From contig CAZIVP010000002.1 in NCBI GenBank assembly GCA_964542915.1, forward strand, positions 372,001 to 436,000: a DNA stretch of 64,000 bases, in the 5' to 3' direction. The notes beneath the pieces are model-generated. The model searched no databases, had not been told where the DNA came from, and saw only the letters and a program-made list of their open reading frames with translations. Position 1 is the stretch's first letter. Each line of letters starts with the position of its first letter. The position numbers were made by a program, and so were the translations under genes. Positions 52,869 through 63,003 of the stretch are shown here, piece by piece. The DNA is from CAZIVP01 sp964542915. Lineage in GTDB: Bacteria; Calditrichota; Calditrichia; Calditrichales; Calditrichaceae.

Positions 52869-54005
52869 TCAATCATTATAAAGCGCAGGCTGTGTAATTA
52901 TACTCAGGTATTCGGCATTTTGGTGTAAATGATTAAAGGAAAATAACGAATATCCCGCAAAATTCAACTGTTTAACGTGTTCGATTTTCGATTTTACCAT
53001 CGAAGCTCGTTGATTATATGTTGAAATCCCCACAATAATACGGCTCGAATTTCCGGTAGCCAGCGCCTGGTTGAGGTATTTTCTGAAACGGAGTCGGTCG
53101 GGTATATAGTTCATAATTACAACCTGATCGCACCAATTTTCATCGAGCCACTTTTGCCAATCCTGATAGTAGTAATGACGCGCTTTATATAAATCGGGTT
53201 TAACCGCAATCGAAAGCTGCGCGGCTGGAAATCCGTTTTTGACGTGCTTCGTTATTTTCTGCAACAGATCGTCAAGTCTGCTGCGCAGATATGAGCGGTA
53301 ACGTCGGTCCACATAGCTGACAACCGCACTATCGAATTTACTCAAAAATCGGTCGGGATTTCTATACATATTTTCCCTGACGACAAAATAATCGAGAATG
53401 ACGTCGTCAATCCCGGATTGGCTAAACGAATATCGCGCTCCGGGATAACGAAAATAATCAAGATGGATACCGTCAAAACGGTAGTCATGCAGAAGCTCCT
53501 GAATAAGTTTACCCAGGAGCCCGAGATAAACGTTATCGCCCGGATCGATAAAGTAGCCCACAAAACCTTCTTTTTTTAACCGGGAATAGGACGGCGGTGT
53601 CGATTGATGTGCCGTTTTTAACAAGCTCTTACGGCGCGCCAGGAAGGGGTGATTTTGATCCGAAGGTTGACCATTGGCCCATACAAAAAGCGTATTTATC
53701 CAGGCATGAACGCGAATATTATGTCTTTGTGCTTCTTCTATAAATCTGTGAAGTTGCTCCCCGGACAATACTTTATTTTTTGAATTCCCGGCCACAGTCG
53801 TTTCATAGTACGGTTGGCCCAGCGCCCAGACCTGTAAATACACATCCGTAATATTTAATTGGCGCGCCCGTTCAAGGATGGTTTCGACCGGTTTTTCCTC
53901 TAAAAGAGCATATCGCACTACCCACAGGCCACGGACTTCGCCCGAAAGTTGGTTAGCGCCTACAAACAACAGAAAGAATAAGATACATGCCCGATGTATT
54001 TTCAT
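52869..54005 (-). CDS. GHL10-type glycosyl hydrolase-like exported protein
   Basis: Exported protein of 378 residues with a signal peptide (CILFFLLFVGANQLSGEV, residues about 6-23). It begins EVRGLWVVRYALLEEKPVETILERARQLNITDVYLQVWALG (in pieces) and contains YDYRFDGIHLDYFRYPG (about residue 190), the signature of the GHL10 (DUF187) TIM-barrel family, with acidic residues at the strand ends. Related proteins act on peptidoglycan or polysaccharide, but the bond cleaved is unproven here. It is a single gene, divergent from the YpdA-like gene. Confidence 0.85.
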   Translation of the reverse strand: MKIHRACILFFLLFVGANQLSGEVRGLWVVRYALLEEKPVETILERARQLNITDVYLQVWALGQPYYETTVAGNSKNKVLSGEQLHRFIEEAQRHNIRVHAWINTLFVWANGQPSDQNHPFLARRKSLLKTAHQSTPPSYSRLKKEGFVGYFIDPGDNVYLGLLGKLIQELLHDYRFDGIHLDYFRYPGARYSFSQSGIDDVILDYFVVRENMYRNPDRFLSKFDSAVVSYVDRRYRSYLRSRLDDLLQKITKHVKNGFPAAQLSIAVKPDLYKARHYYYQDWQKWLDENWCDQVVIMNYIPDRLRFRKYLNQALATGNSSRIIVGISTYNQRASMVKSKIEHVKQLNFAGYSLFSFNHLHQNAEYLSIITQPALYND

Positions 54006-54247
54006 AAATCTATCTCGCTATATTTAATAAAATTAAATATATAGAAGCGTTACATATAATGCAAGCTCTATCATTTGCGGAATGCTTTGTACCCTGCACA
54101 AGTCTAATCATGTTTAAAGGGAAGGTTTTATCACAAACGCCGCCCGCGCTGCTTTCGTTGTTACGGATTAAAAGAAATTTTGAAATTATTTTGCATTTAT
54201 CTAATATTGAGCAAAGCAAACGCAAGGAAAAAGGATTTTTGAGTTTT

Positions 54248-55219
54248 ATGAAAGCATACGATCTGATTATAATCGGCGCAGGCCCCATCGGCCTGGCCTG
54301 CGCAATCGAAGCCCAAAAGGCCGGTATGCATTATGTCGTCATTGAAAAAGGCGTGTTGGTACATTCGGTCTTCCATTTTCCCACCAATATGACTTTCTTT
54401 TCAACCTCGAAATTAATAGAAATCGGAGAGGTACCTTTTGTTTCGCACGGCGATAAACCGACGCGCCGGGAGGCCCTGGAATATTACAGACGGGTTGCCG
54501 AGGGCTGGAATTTAAATATACGGCTCTATGAAGCCGTGGAATCACTGGAGAAACAAAACGGCGGTTACCGTCTTAAAAGCGATAAATCGGAATACTGGAC
54601 TCAATCAGTCGTTGTGGCGACGGGGTTTTACAACCAGCCCAATCTCATGAATATACCGGGCGAATCCCTTCCCAAGGTAAAACATTACTATGACGAACCG
54701 CATCCTTATGTCAATCAGAAAGTAGTGGTTGTCGGCGGCGGAAATTCGGCTGCGGATGTGGCGCTGGAAACTTATATGAAGGGCGCCGAAGTTACCATGG
54801 TGGTTCGCGAAAGCGGATTTAAAGACGGTTTGAAATATTGGATTCGTCCCAACCTGGAGAATCGTATAAAGGAAGGTTCGATCAAAGCCTATTTTCACAG
54901 CGTGTTAACGGCCGTTCGTCAAACGGAAGTAGATATAAAAACGCCGCAACAAACCATAACACTCGAGAACGATTTTGTCCTGGCGATGACGGGTTATCAT
55001 CCCAATTATGATTTGTTGGAACGTCTCGGTATTAGCGTACAAACGGATGAGGATCAAACGCCACAACACGACCCGAAAACCTTCGAGACCAATTTGCCGA
55101 ATGTATTTCTGGCGGGCGTGGTTTGCGGCGGCATGAACACCAGCCGCTGGTTTATCGAAAATGCACGCGAACATGCCGCTGTTATCATCAGCGCATTGCA
55201 AAAGCGGTTTAAACAATAG
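54248..55219 (+). CDS. ypdA: YpdA-family FAD/NAD(P)-dependent oxidoreductase
   Basis: Flavin-dependent pyridine nucleotide-disulfide-type reductase of 323 residues, the normal YpdA length. It has the FAD site LIIIGAGPIGLACAIEAQKAG (in pieces, about residues 5-24) and a second Rossmann motif VVVVGGGNSAADVALE (about 160-175). TNMTFFSTSKLIEIGEVPF (about 48-66) matches the bacillithiol-disulfide reductase group, which lacks the CxxC of thioredoxin reductase. It probably reduces low-molecular-weight thiol disulfides. Whether this organism makes bacillithiol is unknown from the window. The ATG at 54248 starts the FAD-binding strand directly. A longer frame to 54059 has no sequence resembling the family. 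Confidence 0.88.
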   Translation: MKAYDLIIIGAGPIGLACAIEAQKAGMHYVVIEKGVLVHSVFHFPTNMTFFSTSKLIEIGEVPFVSHGDKPTRREALEYYRRVAEGWNLNIRLYEAVESLEKQNGGYRLKSDKSEYWTQSVVVATGFYNQPNLMNIPGESLPKVKHYYDEPHPYVNQKVVVVGGGNSAADVALETYMKGAEVTMVVRESGFKDGLKYWIRPNLENRIKEGSIKAYFHSVLTAVRQTEVDIKTPQQTITLENDFVLAMTGYHPNYDLLERLGISVQTDEDQTPQHDPKTFETNLPNVFLAGVVCGGMNTSRWFIENAREHAAVIISALQKRFKQ

Positions 55220-55367
55220 ATCAACAAAGTTCGGCTCCGGAGCGTTAACCGAGTTGATTGGCATCATGTGCCGGAGCTAGATTCTGGTATTTAATGTTTG
55301 AACTAAATACAGACAGGATATTTTTTCGTCAGGAAAATCAACATACGTTGTGGAGGTTTTAAAATCG

Positions 55368-56123
55368 GTGAGACAATCTTTTATTGGTTTGGCATTAGGG
55401 GGCGGGGCGGTACTGGGCGGCGCTCATATCGGAATATTGCGCGCCATTGAGGAAGCCGGCCTCGAGGTAAAAGCCATCAGCGGTACAAGCATCGGCGCGT
55501 TTGTAGCCACCTTATACGCTTTCGGTAAAAACTGGCAGGATATCCAATCCATCGTAGCCGATTTAGACTGGCTCGATATCAGCCGTTTTTCCCTTTCCAG
55601 TTACGGCTTGCTTTCCAATGAACGTCTAGGCGAATTACTCAATGAACATTTGGGCGATGTGGAGATCAATGAAGCCCACATACCACTCGCTGTTATTGCC
55701 ACCGATATTTCACGCGGAGAAAAGGTTATTCTGAACAAAGGCGATGCTGCGCAGGCTGTAATGGCCAGTACCGCAATTCCCGGCATTTTCCGGCCGGTGG
55801 AAATAAACAATCGCTTGCTCATCGACGGCGGTATTATGGAAAACGTACCCATAACGCCGCTGGAGCAGATGGGCGCTAACTTCATCATTGCAGCCGATCT
55901 GACCAGTAACCGTCGTTATGAAAAACCCGATGGCCTAATTGATCTCCTGATCAGTTCCATCGACCTTGCGCTTGGTAATATCACCAAATTTTACAACAAG
56001 CGCGCCAGTCTGATCATTGCACCCGAGTTGTCCAACTACAATTACACGGATACCGATCAATTGCAGGATCTGATCAATGAAGGGTATCGCTGCGCCGTTC
56101 AAATTCTAAAATCTGCCTCATAA
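55368..56123 (+). CDS. Patatin-like phospholipase
   Basis: Serine acyl-hydrolase of the patatin family (RssA/YlbK-like), 251 residues. The oxyanion-hole loop GGGAVLGGAHIGIL is at about residues 11-24, the nucleophile Ser in SGTSIGAF at about 37-44, and the catalytic Asp in LIDGGIMENVP at about 149-159. It probably cleaves lipid acyl chains in the cytoplasm or at the inner membrane. The start is GTG at 55368 with GGAGG (55352-55356) 11 nt upstream. A GTG at 55350 lies before that site and is unlikely. Confidence 0.92.
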   Translation: MRQSFIGLALGGGAVLGGAHIGILRAIEEAGLEVKAISGTSIGAFVATLYAFGKNWQDIQSIVADLDWLDISRFSLSSYGLLSNERLGELLNEHLGDVEINEAHIPLAVIATDISRGEKVILNKGDAAQAVMASTAIPGIFRPVEINNRLLIDGGIMENVPITPLEQMGANFIIAADLTSNRRYEKPDGLIDLLISSIDLALGNITKFYNKRASLIIAPELSNYNYTDTDQLQDLINEGYRCAVQILKSAS

Positions 56124-56208
56124 CCAATATCCTTAAACCAAAGGGACAATGACCGCATCACACTTCCTGACATTACCAGACCACATCCCGTATTTTATTA
56201 AATATTTT

Positions 56209-56250
56209 TGCATATTTTTACATTTTTCATTTGCAAATTCAATTTTGAAT
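56209..56250 (+). promoter_or_regulatory. Palindrome cluster upstream of carA, candidate ArgR operator region
   Basis: Three symmetric elements lie together: the half-site TGCATA (56209-56214, identical to the argR upstream repeat), the perfect palindrome ATTTGCAAAT (56229-56238) and ATTCAATTTTGAAT (56237-56250, perfect 6-bp arms). The last resembles ARG-box halves (TGAAT / ATTCA) in inverted order. carAB is an ArgR target in many bacteria. The assignment is inferential. Confidence 0.35.
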
Positions 56251-56391
56251 GCCTATTATAAAATCCCAAAAAACAGACAATCCCAAGCCAACATATACAT
56301 TTTCAGATGTGGCAGAGTCATAACCCGTTCATAAAGATGGACGTATTTTAATGAATAAGCCGGAGGACATATAGAGACAACTGAAGCGCAA

Positions 56392-57438
56392 TTGATACTC
56401 AGTGATGGTCAGCTTTTAAAAGGCTCGTTACTGGGTTTTCCGCAATCGGTTTCCGGTGAACTGGTTTTCAATACGGGGATGACCGGATATCCGGAAAGTT
56501 TTACCGATCCTTCCTACTATGGACAACTATTAATTCTCACCTTTCCCTTAATCGGCAACTATGGGATGCCCAAGGATTCTCGCGATGACGGCATATTACA
56601 ACACTATGAATCGGATCGTGGAAAAATACGCGGTTTGATTATAGACGACTATTCTCTGAATTATGCCCACTGGAACGCCGAAAGCAGTTTAGCTCAATGG
56701 TTGTATAATCAAAAGATTCCCGCTCTGGGGGGCATCGATACGCGTAGTTTAACACAAAAAATACGGGAAGAGGGCGTAATGCCCGCTAAAATTTGTGTGA
56801 ATGACGACGACGTGCCCTGGCAGGACCCGAACATTCAAAATCTTGTGAAAGAGGTCAGCATTACGGAACCCAAATTATACGGCAAAGGCGACAAACGCAT
56901 CGCCCTTATTGACTGCGGATGTAAAAACAGCATCATTAAGCATCTGGTCGATCGTGGTTTGCAGGTGCTCAGGCTTCCGTGGAATTTTCCGGTTTCCGAA
57001 GAAGAAGTTGACGGCGTGGTTATTTCAAGCGGACCGGGCGACCCGAAATCGGTTCCGGAAACCGTTCGGGAGGTGCAACGGCTTTTGGAGACGGGAATGC
57101 CGACGTTCGGGATTTGTTTAGGGCATCAGATTATGGCCCTGGCGGTAGAAGCGCAAACATACAAATTAAAATACGGCCATCGCGGGCAGAACCAACCGGT
57201 GGCATGCACCGACAACCAAAAAGCATTCATTACCTCTCAAAATCACGGTTACGCGGTTGACGCCGATTCCCTGCCCGGCGACTGGCAAAACTGGTTCAAT
57301 AATTTAAACGATCAAACCAGCGAAGGACTTATGCATCGCTCCGGTCGCTTTTTCAGTACACAGTTTCATCCCGAGGCGTCGCCGGGTCCAACCGATACGT
57401 CGTTTCTGTTTGACCGGTTTCTGGAAGTCTTAAAATGA
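56392..57438 (+). CDS. carA: Carbamoyl-phosphate synthase small subunit
   Basis: Glutamine amidotransferase subunit of carbamoyl-phosphate synthase, which feeds ammonia to CarB for arginine and pyrimidine synthesis. The N-terminal domain has GELVFNTGMTGYPESFTDPSYYGQ (in pieces). The class I amidotransferase domain has the catalytic Cys at about residue 242 in TFGICLGHQ, with QFHPEASPGP giving the His and Glu. The first usual start codon is TTG at 56392 (348 residues), but it trims the first beta strand and has no ribosome binding site. Upstream, GGAGG at 56362-56366 points to an in-frame ATA at 56371, which would give MetGluThrThrGluAlaGln before LILSDG and match E. coli CarA in length. The real start is probably 56371. 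carB follows after 256 bp. Confidence 0.92.
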   Translation: MILSDGQLLKGSLLGFPQSVSGELVFNTGMTGYPESFTDPSYYGQLLILTFPLIGNYGMPKDSRDDGILQHYESDRGKIRGLIIDDYSLNYAHWNAESSLAQWLYNQKIPALGGIDTRSLTQKIREEGVMPAKICVNDDDVPWQDPNIQNLVKEVSITEPKLYGKGDKRIALIDCGCKNSIIKHLVDRGLQVLRLPWNFPVSEEEVDGVVISSGPGDPKSVPETVREVQRLLETGMPTFGICLGHQIMALAVEAQTYKLKYGHRGQNQPVACTDNQKAFITSQNHGYAVDADSLPGDWQNWFNNLNDQTSEGLMHRSGRFFSTQFHPEASPGPTDTSFLFDRFLEVLK

Positions 57439-57694
57439 AACACATAACCAATTATCACGTTACGCGCACCTTATGCAAGTAACATTCTTCAACTGTCGCC
57501 GCTGCTTTAAGAGACATTCGTCTAAGCGGGCTTATGCACTTTTTACTGCCATTTTGCCATTCTTATCTTCATATTCAATTGCCGGAAGATTAATTAACTT
57601 ATGGTGTCAAGACGTTTTCAGGACGGCTCACAATCTCCGGTCAACAGCCGTCGATTGATCGAACATTCTTACAAATGATGCGGGTTTTTACTTA

Positions 57695-60600
57695 ATGAAT
57701 CGGTTTAAAGGCGAAAAAATTTTGATGTTAGGTTCGGCTGCGCTGAAAATAGGTGAAGCCGGCGAGTTCGACTATTCAGGAAGCCAGGCCATTAAAGCGT
57801 TAAAGGAAGACGGCATCCAAACCGTGTTAATGAATCCCAATATTGCCACCATCCAAACGTCGGACCATCTCGCAGACAAGGTCTATTTTTTGCCGGTAAC
57901 GCCCTTTTTTATAGAAAAAGTCCTCCATAAAGAACAACCCGACGGCATATTATTAAGTTTTGGGGGGCAAACGGCACTTAATGCCGGTCTGGCGCTTTAC
58001 CGCAGCGGGATTCTCGGGCAATACGGCGTGGAGGTGCTGGGGACGCCGCCGCAATCGATTATTGATACGGAAGATCGCGATGCGTTTATATCGCGTCTGA
58101 ATGAAATCGATGTTAAAACCGCCCGCAGCGCGGTAGCCGCCGATGTGCATGAAGCCATCGATATCGGCAATAAACTCGGCTATCCGCTGATGGTACGGGT
58201 GGCCTATGCCCTGGGTGGTTTGGGCTCCGGAATCTGCTCCAATGAGGTTGAACTCAAACAGGCTGCCTCACGGGCTTTCTCCCATACACCGCAAATATTG
58301 ATCGAAGAATATCTCAAAGGCTGGAAAGAAATTGAATACGAGGTGTTGCGCGACGGCGACGATAACTGTATTACCGTTTGTAACATGGAAAATATGGATC
58401 CTATGGGTATCCACACCGGTGAAAGCATCGTTGTGGCGCCCAGCCAGACCCTGAACAACGAAGAATACCATCAATTACGCGCCATCGCCATTCGGGTGAT
58501 TCGCCATCTCGGCATTATCGGTGAATGTAACATCCAATATGCCCTCGATCCGCGATCCAACGATTACCGCGTGATCGAAGTTAACGCCCGGCTTTCCCGC
58601 AGTTCGGCTCTCGCCTCTAAAGCAACCGGTTATCCACTGGCCTTTGTGGCAGCGAAGCTTGCGCTCGGCCACACATTGCCGCAGCTCAAAAACAGCGTAA
58701 CCGGCACGACTTCAGCGTTTTTTGAACCGGCGCTGGATTATGTGGTGGTCAAAATCCCGCGCTGGGATTTAAAAAAATTTCACCGCGTATCGCGGAAAAT
58801 CGGTTCCGCGATGAAATCGGTGGGCGAAGTGATGGCCATCGGGCGCCGCTTTGAAGAAGCCCTGCAAAAAGGCATCCGTATGTTAGCCACAGGCGCACAA
58901 GGACTTGTTGCCAATGATCATTTTCAATTTGAAAACATCACCGATGAAATACGGCATCCCACGGAAGAACGTATTTTCGCCATTATGCAGGCTTTTGCAC
59001 AGGGATTCACGATCGAAGAAATCGAACGCTTATCGAATATCGATCCCTGGTTTCTGCATAAATTGAAACGGGTTGCAGATATCACGCATCAACTATCGCT
59101 CTTTCATGGTACCATACCTCCCCTCAGTCTGCTATCCGAAGCTAAAAAGTGCGGTTTTTCCGACCAGCAGATTGGCCTCCTTTGCAGCTTGCAGGAGTGC
59201 ACAATCCGCCAATATCGCCGCGAAAACGGGCTGCAGCCTTATTTGCGGCAGATCGATACATTGGCGGCCGAGTATCCGGCGCAAACGAATTACTTGTATT
59301 TCACTTATAATGCTACCCGGGATGACATCGGAACAACGGGCGATTCCATGGTTATGATTTTAGGTTCGGGCGCTTACCGCATCGGAAGTTCGGTGGAGTT
59401 CGACTGGTGTGCGGTTAACGCCGGTATGACTTTGAAAAAAATGGGTTATCGCACGATCATGCTCAATTTCAATCCGGAAACCGTCAGCACCGATTACGAT
59501 GAATTTGATATGCTCATTTTCGACGAGATCGAACTGGAAACCGTCATTGAAGTCCACCGCAAATGGAGATTAAAGGGCGTCATCATTTCCATGGGCGGGC
59601 AAATACCGAACAACCTGGCCAATGCTCTGCACGAAGCCGGCGTGCCGATTTTGGGTACGACCGCCGATCGGATTGATTCCGCGGAGAACCGCCATAAATT
59701 TTCATCCATGCTCGACCGTCTGAATATCGACCAACCAAAATGGCGGGAATTGACCTCTATCGAAGACGCGTTTGGTTTCGCCCGCGATGTCGGCTATCCT
59801 GTATTGGTAAGGCCTTCTTACGTGTTGAGCGGCGCTGCCATGGCCGTTGCTTCCAACGACGAAGAATTGCAGACCTATCTGGAACGGGCGGTCACCATTT
59901 CTCCGCAATATCCGACGGTTATCAGTAAATTTATGGTTAACGCCAAGGAGATCGAATTGGACGCCGTGGCGAGCAATGGGACGATCGTGACGTACGCCGT
60001 CTCGGAACATGTGGAAAACGCAGGGGTCCATTCGGGCGATGCAACACTCGTGTTTCCTCCGCAACGGCTCTATCTGGAAACAATCCGAAAAGTGCGCGAA
60101 ACAGCCTCAAAAATCGCCGCCTCTCTCAGTATCACAGGTCCATTCAATATTCAGTTTTTAGCCGAGAATAACGAAGTTAAAGTGATTGAATGTAATTTAA
60201 GGGCTTCGCGCAGTTTTCCCTTCGTCTCCAAGGTGCTTAAAATCAATCTGATTGATATGGCTACGCGGCTTATAATGGGAGCCGAGATACAGGCACCCCA
60301 TCGTTCGGCTTTCGAATTAAACTATGTGGGCGTTAAAGCGCCGCAGTTTTCATTCACCCGGTTGGAAGGAGCCGACCCCGTACTCGGGGTGGAAATGACA
60401 TCAACCGGCGAAGTGGCCTGCCTTGGCGGCGATTTTAATGAAGCTTACCTTAAAGCCCTGTTGGCCGTGGGATTTAAAATCCCGTTTCGGTCTGTGTTCC
60501 TCTCAACCGGCTCCATTGAATCCAAAGCCGAATTGCTGGAGCCCGTGCGACAACTTCAAAAACGCGACATTGTCCTTTACGCCTCCCACGGAACAGCTAA

Positions 60601-60889
60601 ATTCTTGCGTGATAACGATGTCAGTGTCATCGAACTAAACTGGCCGCTCGAGAAAACAGAACCGAACGTTATCGATTATATCAGGGACGGTAAAATCGAT
60701 CTCGTGGTTAATATTCCGAAAAATTACCAACCCGAAGAGCTGACCAACGGTTACCTGATCCGCCGGGCGACGGTCGATTATCATAAAATTTTGATAACCA
60801 ACCGACAGGTAGCCATGCGGTTTATTGAAGCTCTGCAGTACAAAACGCCTGATGATTTGGAAGTGAGAAGCTGGAATGAATATTATTAA
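57695..60889 (+). CDS. carB: Carbamoyl-phosphate synthase large subunit
   Basis: Large subunit of carbamoyl-phosphate synthase, 1064 residues, the full family length. The two homologous halves each start with a carboxylate-loop motif (GSAALKIGEAGEFDYSGSQA at about residue 12; GSGAYRIGSSVEFDWCAVN at about 557) and each contain an ATP-grasp domain that makes carboxyphosphate or carbamoyl phosphate. The C-terminal ~130 residues form the MGS-like regulatory domain (LYASHGTAKFLRDNDV, NIPKNY). It acts with CarA in the cytoplasm. The 256-bp gap to carA is longer than usual and holds no convincing gene, so an internal promoter is possible. It is convergent with the next gene. Confidence 0.97.
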   Translation: MNRFKGEKILMLGSAALKIGEAGEFDYSGSQAIKALKEDGIQTVLMNPNIATIQTSDHLADKVYFLPVTPFFIEKVLHKEQPDGILLSFGGQTALNAGLALYRSGILGQYGVEVLGTPPQSIIDTEDRDAFISRLNEIDVKTARSAVAADVHEAIDIGNKLGYPLMVRVAYALGGLGSGICSNEVELKQAASRAFSHTPQILIEEYLKGWKEIEYEVLRDGDDNCITVCNMENMDPMGIHTGESIVVAPSQTLNNEEYHQLRAIAIRVIRHLGIIGECNIQYALDPRSNDYRVIEVNARLSRSSALASKATGYPLAFVAAKLALGHTLPQLKNSVTGTTSAFFEPALDYVVVKIPRWDLKKFHRVSRKIGSAMKSVGEVMAIGRRFEEALQKGIRMLATGAQGLVANDHFQFENITDEIRHPTEERIFAIMQAFAQGFTIEEIERLSNIDPWFLHKLKRVADITHQLSLFHGTIPPLSLLSEAKKCGFSDQQIGLLCSLQECTIRQYRRENGLQPYLRQIDTLAAEYPAQTNYLYFTYNATRDDIGTTGDSMVMILGSGAYRIGSSVEFDWCAVNAGMTLKKMGYRTIMLNFNPETVSTDYDEFDMLIFDEIELETVIEVHRKWRLKGVIISMGGQIPNNLANALHEAGVPILGTTADRIDSAENRHKFSSMLDRLNIDQPKWRELTSIEDAFGFARDVGYPVLVRPSYVLSGAAMAVASNDEELQTYLERAVTISPQYPTVISKFMVNAKEIELDAVASNGTIVTYAVSEHVENAGVHSGDATLVFPPQRLYLETIRKVRETASKIAASLSITGPFNIQFLAENNEVKVIECNLRASRSFPFVSKVLKINLIDMATRLIMGAEIQAPHRSAFELNYVGVKAPQFSFTRLEGADPVLGVEMTSTGEVACLGGDFNEAYLKALLAVGFKIPFRSVFLSTGSIESKAELLEPVRQLQKRDIVLYASHGTAKFLRDNDVSVIELNWPLEKTEPNVIDYIRDGKIDLVVNIPKNYQPEELTNGYLIRRATVDYHKILITNRQVAMRFIEALQYKTPDDLEVRSWNEYY

Positions 60890-60913
60890 ACCTGCGGCCA
60901 ACGTTTGCCATCA

Positions 60914-62986
60914 TTATTTGAAAATCGCCCGTAACAAGATTTCCACATCGTAAAAGAAATTCTGGTTCTTAAGGTAGTGCACATCGTAATTACGACGGCT
61001 TTGTGCATCGGGGATACGATGGCGGTTAATCTGAACAAGTCCCGTAAGCCCGGGTTTGTATTCAAAGTATTGGTTGCTGTTCGCTTCAAATTGAATGGGA
61101 GCGCCTACCAGCGATAAGGGTCCTCTTAATACTTCTATCATACGTACCGTCCACTTCAGAAGGCCGGGTTTATCGGCATCCAAAATCCGGGCGATCCTTT
61201 TCTCGCCCAGGTATAAGGATCGAAGACGGACATTTTTTATCCAGTAAGGAATCAATAGCAAATTCAACGGAAAGAGCAGCAACAGAGCTACCATGGCCGA
61301 AGCGATATCGGCGGAACGTTTGATAAAGCGATTATAAATTTTGCCATACGCATATTCGATATCCACGAGCGGAACGTTATCCAGCCTTTCGATATTGGAC
61401 TTTCCGATCATGAACTCAAGGTGGCCGGGCACCATCTTAAATTCAACCCGCGGATTTTGCACCCGCGCCATGGTTGTCAGAATGGCTTCGTATGAGATAT
61501 TATGAGTGGTAAAGAGCACCAGGCTAATACGATTCATCCTTAAATAGTCGGGCAGTTTGTCCACGGAGGTAACGACTGGTAATCCTTCCAAAGTGCTTCC
61601 GATTTGATCTTCCTGCATGGCGGCAACACCGACGAACTTCAGGGCTGTATCCACATGACCCTGCAGTTTTTTGAGCAAGACGCGCGTCTCCCGGTCATAA
61701 CCAACAATCAATGTGGGTTTTAGCCAGTAATCTCTGCCGAGAGCGGTTGCGGATCGTTTTCCGTAAATGCGAAGCAATACCCGCCATGAGACCATCAATA
61801 TGGTATTCAGAATGGCCGCCGCCAATACAACGCCTCTTGAATAAGCGAATTGTTTGAAAAAGAACGTTAACGCCGCTACAAAAAGATAGGTCAGACCATT
61901 GGCTTTTATGATTTTGGAAATGGAGTAGCGATCCCGGTTAATGCTCTCGAACGAAAGTGAAGCCAAAAAGTAAGCGATCGTTGTGATAATATTGATAATG
62001 ATATATTCCTGGAAAAATTGACCGACGACAAAATTTCCGCGGATTTCATAGCGGATGAAGAACAGAACGAACATAACCACATTGAGCAAAATTATATCGA
62101 ACAGCAAAGGATAATAAAGCATAAAGTTATTCCGAATAAAGATCATTACTCCGCGTAAAATCGTGCCCAGCAATATCAACCACTTAAAGGGATATATATA
62201 CTTTTGTTGATAGTGCTTTTTATAGAATTGATACAGGGAACGGTTGAAGGTTATGACGTAATCCAGATTATTCTTTTTGGTGCTTTCACCTTTGTAGTGA
62301 ATGATTTGCGATTCAGGCACATAGTATATTTTGCCGCCCTGCTGGTTAATGCGATGGCAGTAATCGATATCCTCGCAATACATAAAAAAATCTTCGTCGA
62401 GAAGCCCGACCTTGTCAACCACAGAACGGCGTATCATCATAAATGACCCGGAAATAGCCTCAACCTGGTTCAGTTCTTCTTCATCAAGGAAGGTCATATT
62501 GTAGCGCCCGAAGATGCGGCTTTTCGGAAATATCTTTGAGAAACCGATTAATTTCCAGAAAGCGGTCAGCGGCGTTGGAATACTGTGCCGGCAGTCCACC
62601 GAGAATGTCCCGTCGGGGTTCAGAATTTTCGGTGTGGCCGCCGCCGCATCAGGATGTTCATTAAAAAATTGCAGTAACTTGGTGAATGTATCTTCCTGAA
62701 TGATCGTATCGGGATTGAGCAGCACAACATATTTCCCCCTGGCATGGCGTAAGGCCTGGTTATTGGCTGAGGAAAACCCAACATTATGATTGTTTTCTAT
62801 GATCCGCACGTGTGGAAATCGCCGGCGCACCATCTGAACCGAGCCGTCGGCCGAGGCATTATCCACTACAAATATTTCCGATGCAAGGCCTTGCAGAGCC
62901 CGGTCGACCGAATGCAGGGCTTGTTCCAGAAAGTCTTTTACATTGTAATTGACTACGACGACTGAAATTTCAATTGCATTTTTCAT
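60914..62986 (-). CDS. GT2 glycosyltransferase fused to polyprenyl-phosphate sugar-transferase-like region
   Basis: Membrane protein of 690 residues with two enzyme-like parts. Residues 1 to about 240 are a GT2 domain (SVVVVNYNVKDFLEQAL, VVDNASADGSV, LLNPDTI, and EDIDYCHRINQ as the base-bearing motif), close to rhamnosyltransferases. Then come about five membrane helices (about 255-410), a Rossmann-like part (LIVGYDRETRVLLKKL, about 425) and a final region like the bacterial sugar transferases (WbaP/PglC type). In that region KRSADIAS (about 557) and VLRGPLSLVGAP (about 635) are recognisable, but the KFRSM and DELPQ motifs are missing, so transferase activity is doubtful. It probably acts in surface polysaccharide assembly. 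The stop of the following sugar-transferase-like gene lies 17 bp from its start. Confidence 0.85.
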   Translation of the reverse strand: MKNAIEISVVVVNYNVKDFLEQALHSVDRALQGLASEIFVVDNASADGSVQMVRRRFPHVRIIENNHNVGFSSANNQALRHARGKYVVLLNPDTIIQEDTFTKLLQFFNEHPDAAAATPKILNPDGTFSVDCRHSIPTPLTAFWKLIGFSKIFPKSRIFGRYNMTFLDEEELNQVEAISGSFMMIRRSVVDKVGLLDEDFFMYCEDIDYCHRINQQGGKIYYVPESQIIHYKGESTKKNNLDYVITFNRSLYQFYKKHYQQKYIYPFKWLILLGTILRGVMIFIRNNFMLYYPLLFDIILLNVVMFVLFFIRYEIRGNFVVGQFFQEYIIINIITTIAYFLASLSFESINRDRYSISKIIKANGLTYLFVAALTFFFKQFAYSRGVVLAAAILNTILMVSWRVLLRIYGKRSATALGRDYWLKPTLIVGYDRETRVLLKKLQGHVDTALKFVGVAAMQEDQIGSTLEGLPVVTSVDKLPDYLRMNRISLVLFTTHNISYEAILTTMARVQNPRVEFKMVPGHLEFMIGKSNIERLDNVPLVDIEYAYGKIYNRFIKRSADIASAMVALLLLFPLNLLLIPYWIKNVRLRSLYLGEKRIARILDADKPGLLKWTVRMIEVLRGPLSLVGAPIQFEANSNQYFEYKPGLTGLVQINRHRIPDAQSRRNYDVHYLKNQNFFYDVEILLRAIFK

Positions 62987-63003
62987 AGAATCGATTCACC
63001 TAC

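Noticed and set aside
55228..55275. GC-rich palindrome GCTCCGGAGC after the YpdA-like gene as a terminator
   Set aside because: The perfect palindrome has no loop, and the longer pairing with the later CCGGAGCT has no T-run.
57473..57658. 61-codon frame between carA and carB
   Set aside because: Cys/Ser/Arg-rich composition without family resemblance or ribosome binding site; it sits in a spacer.
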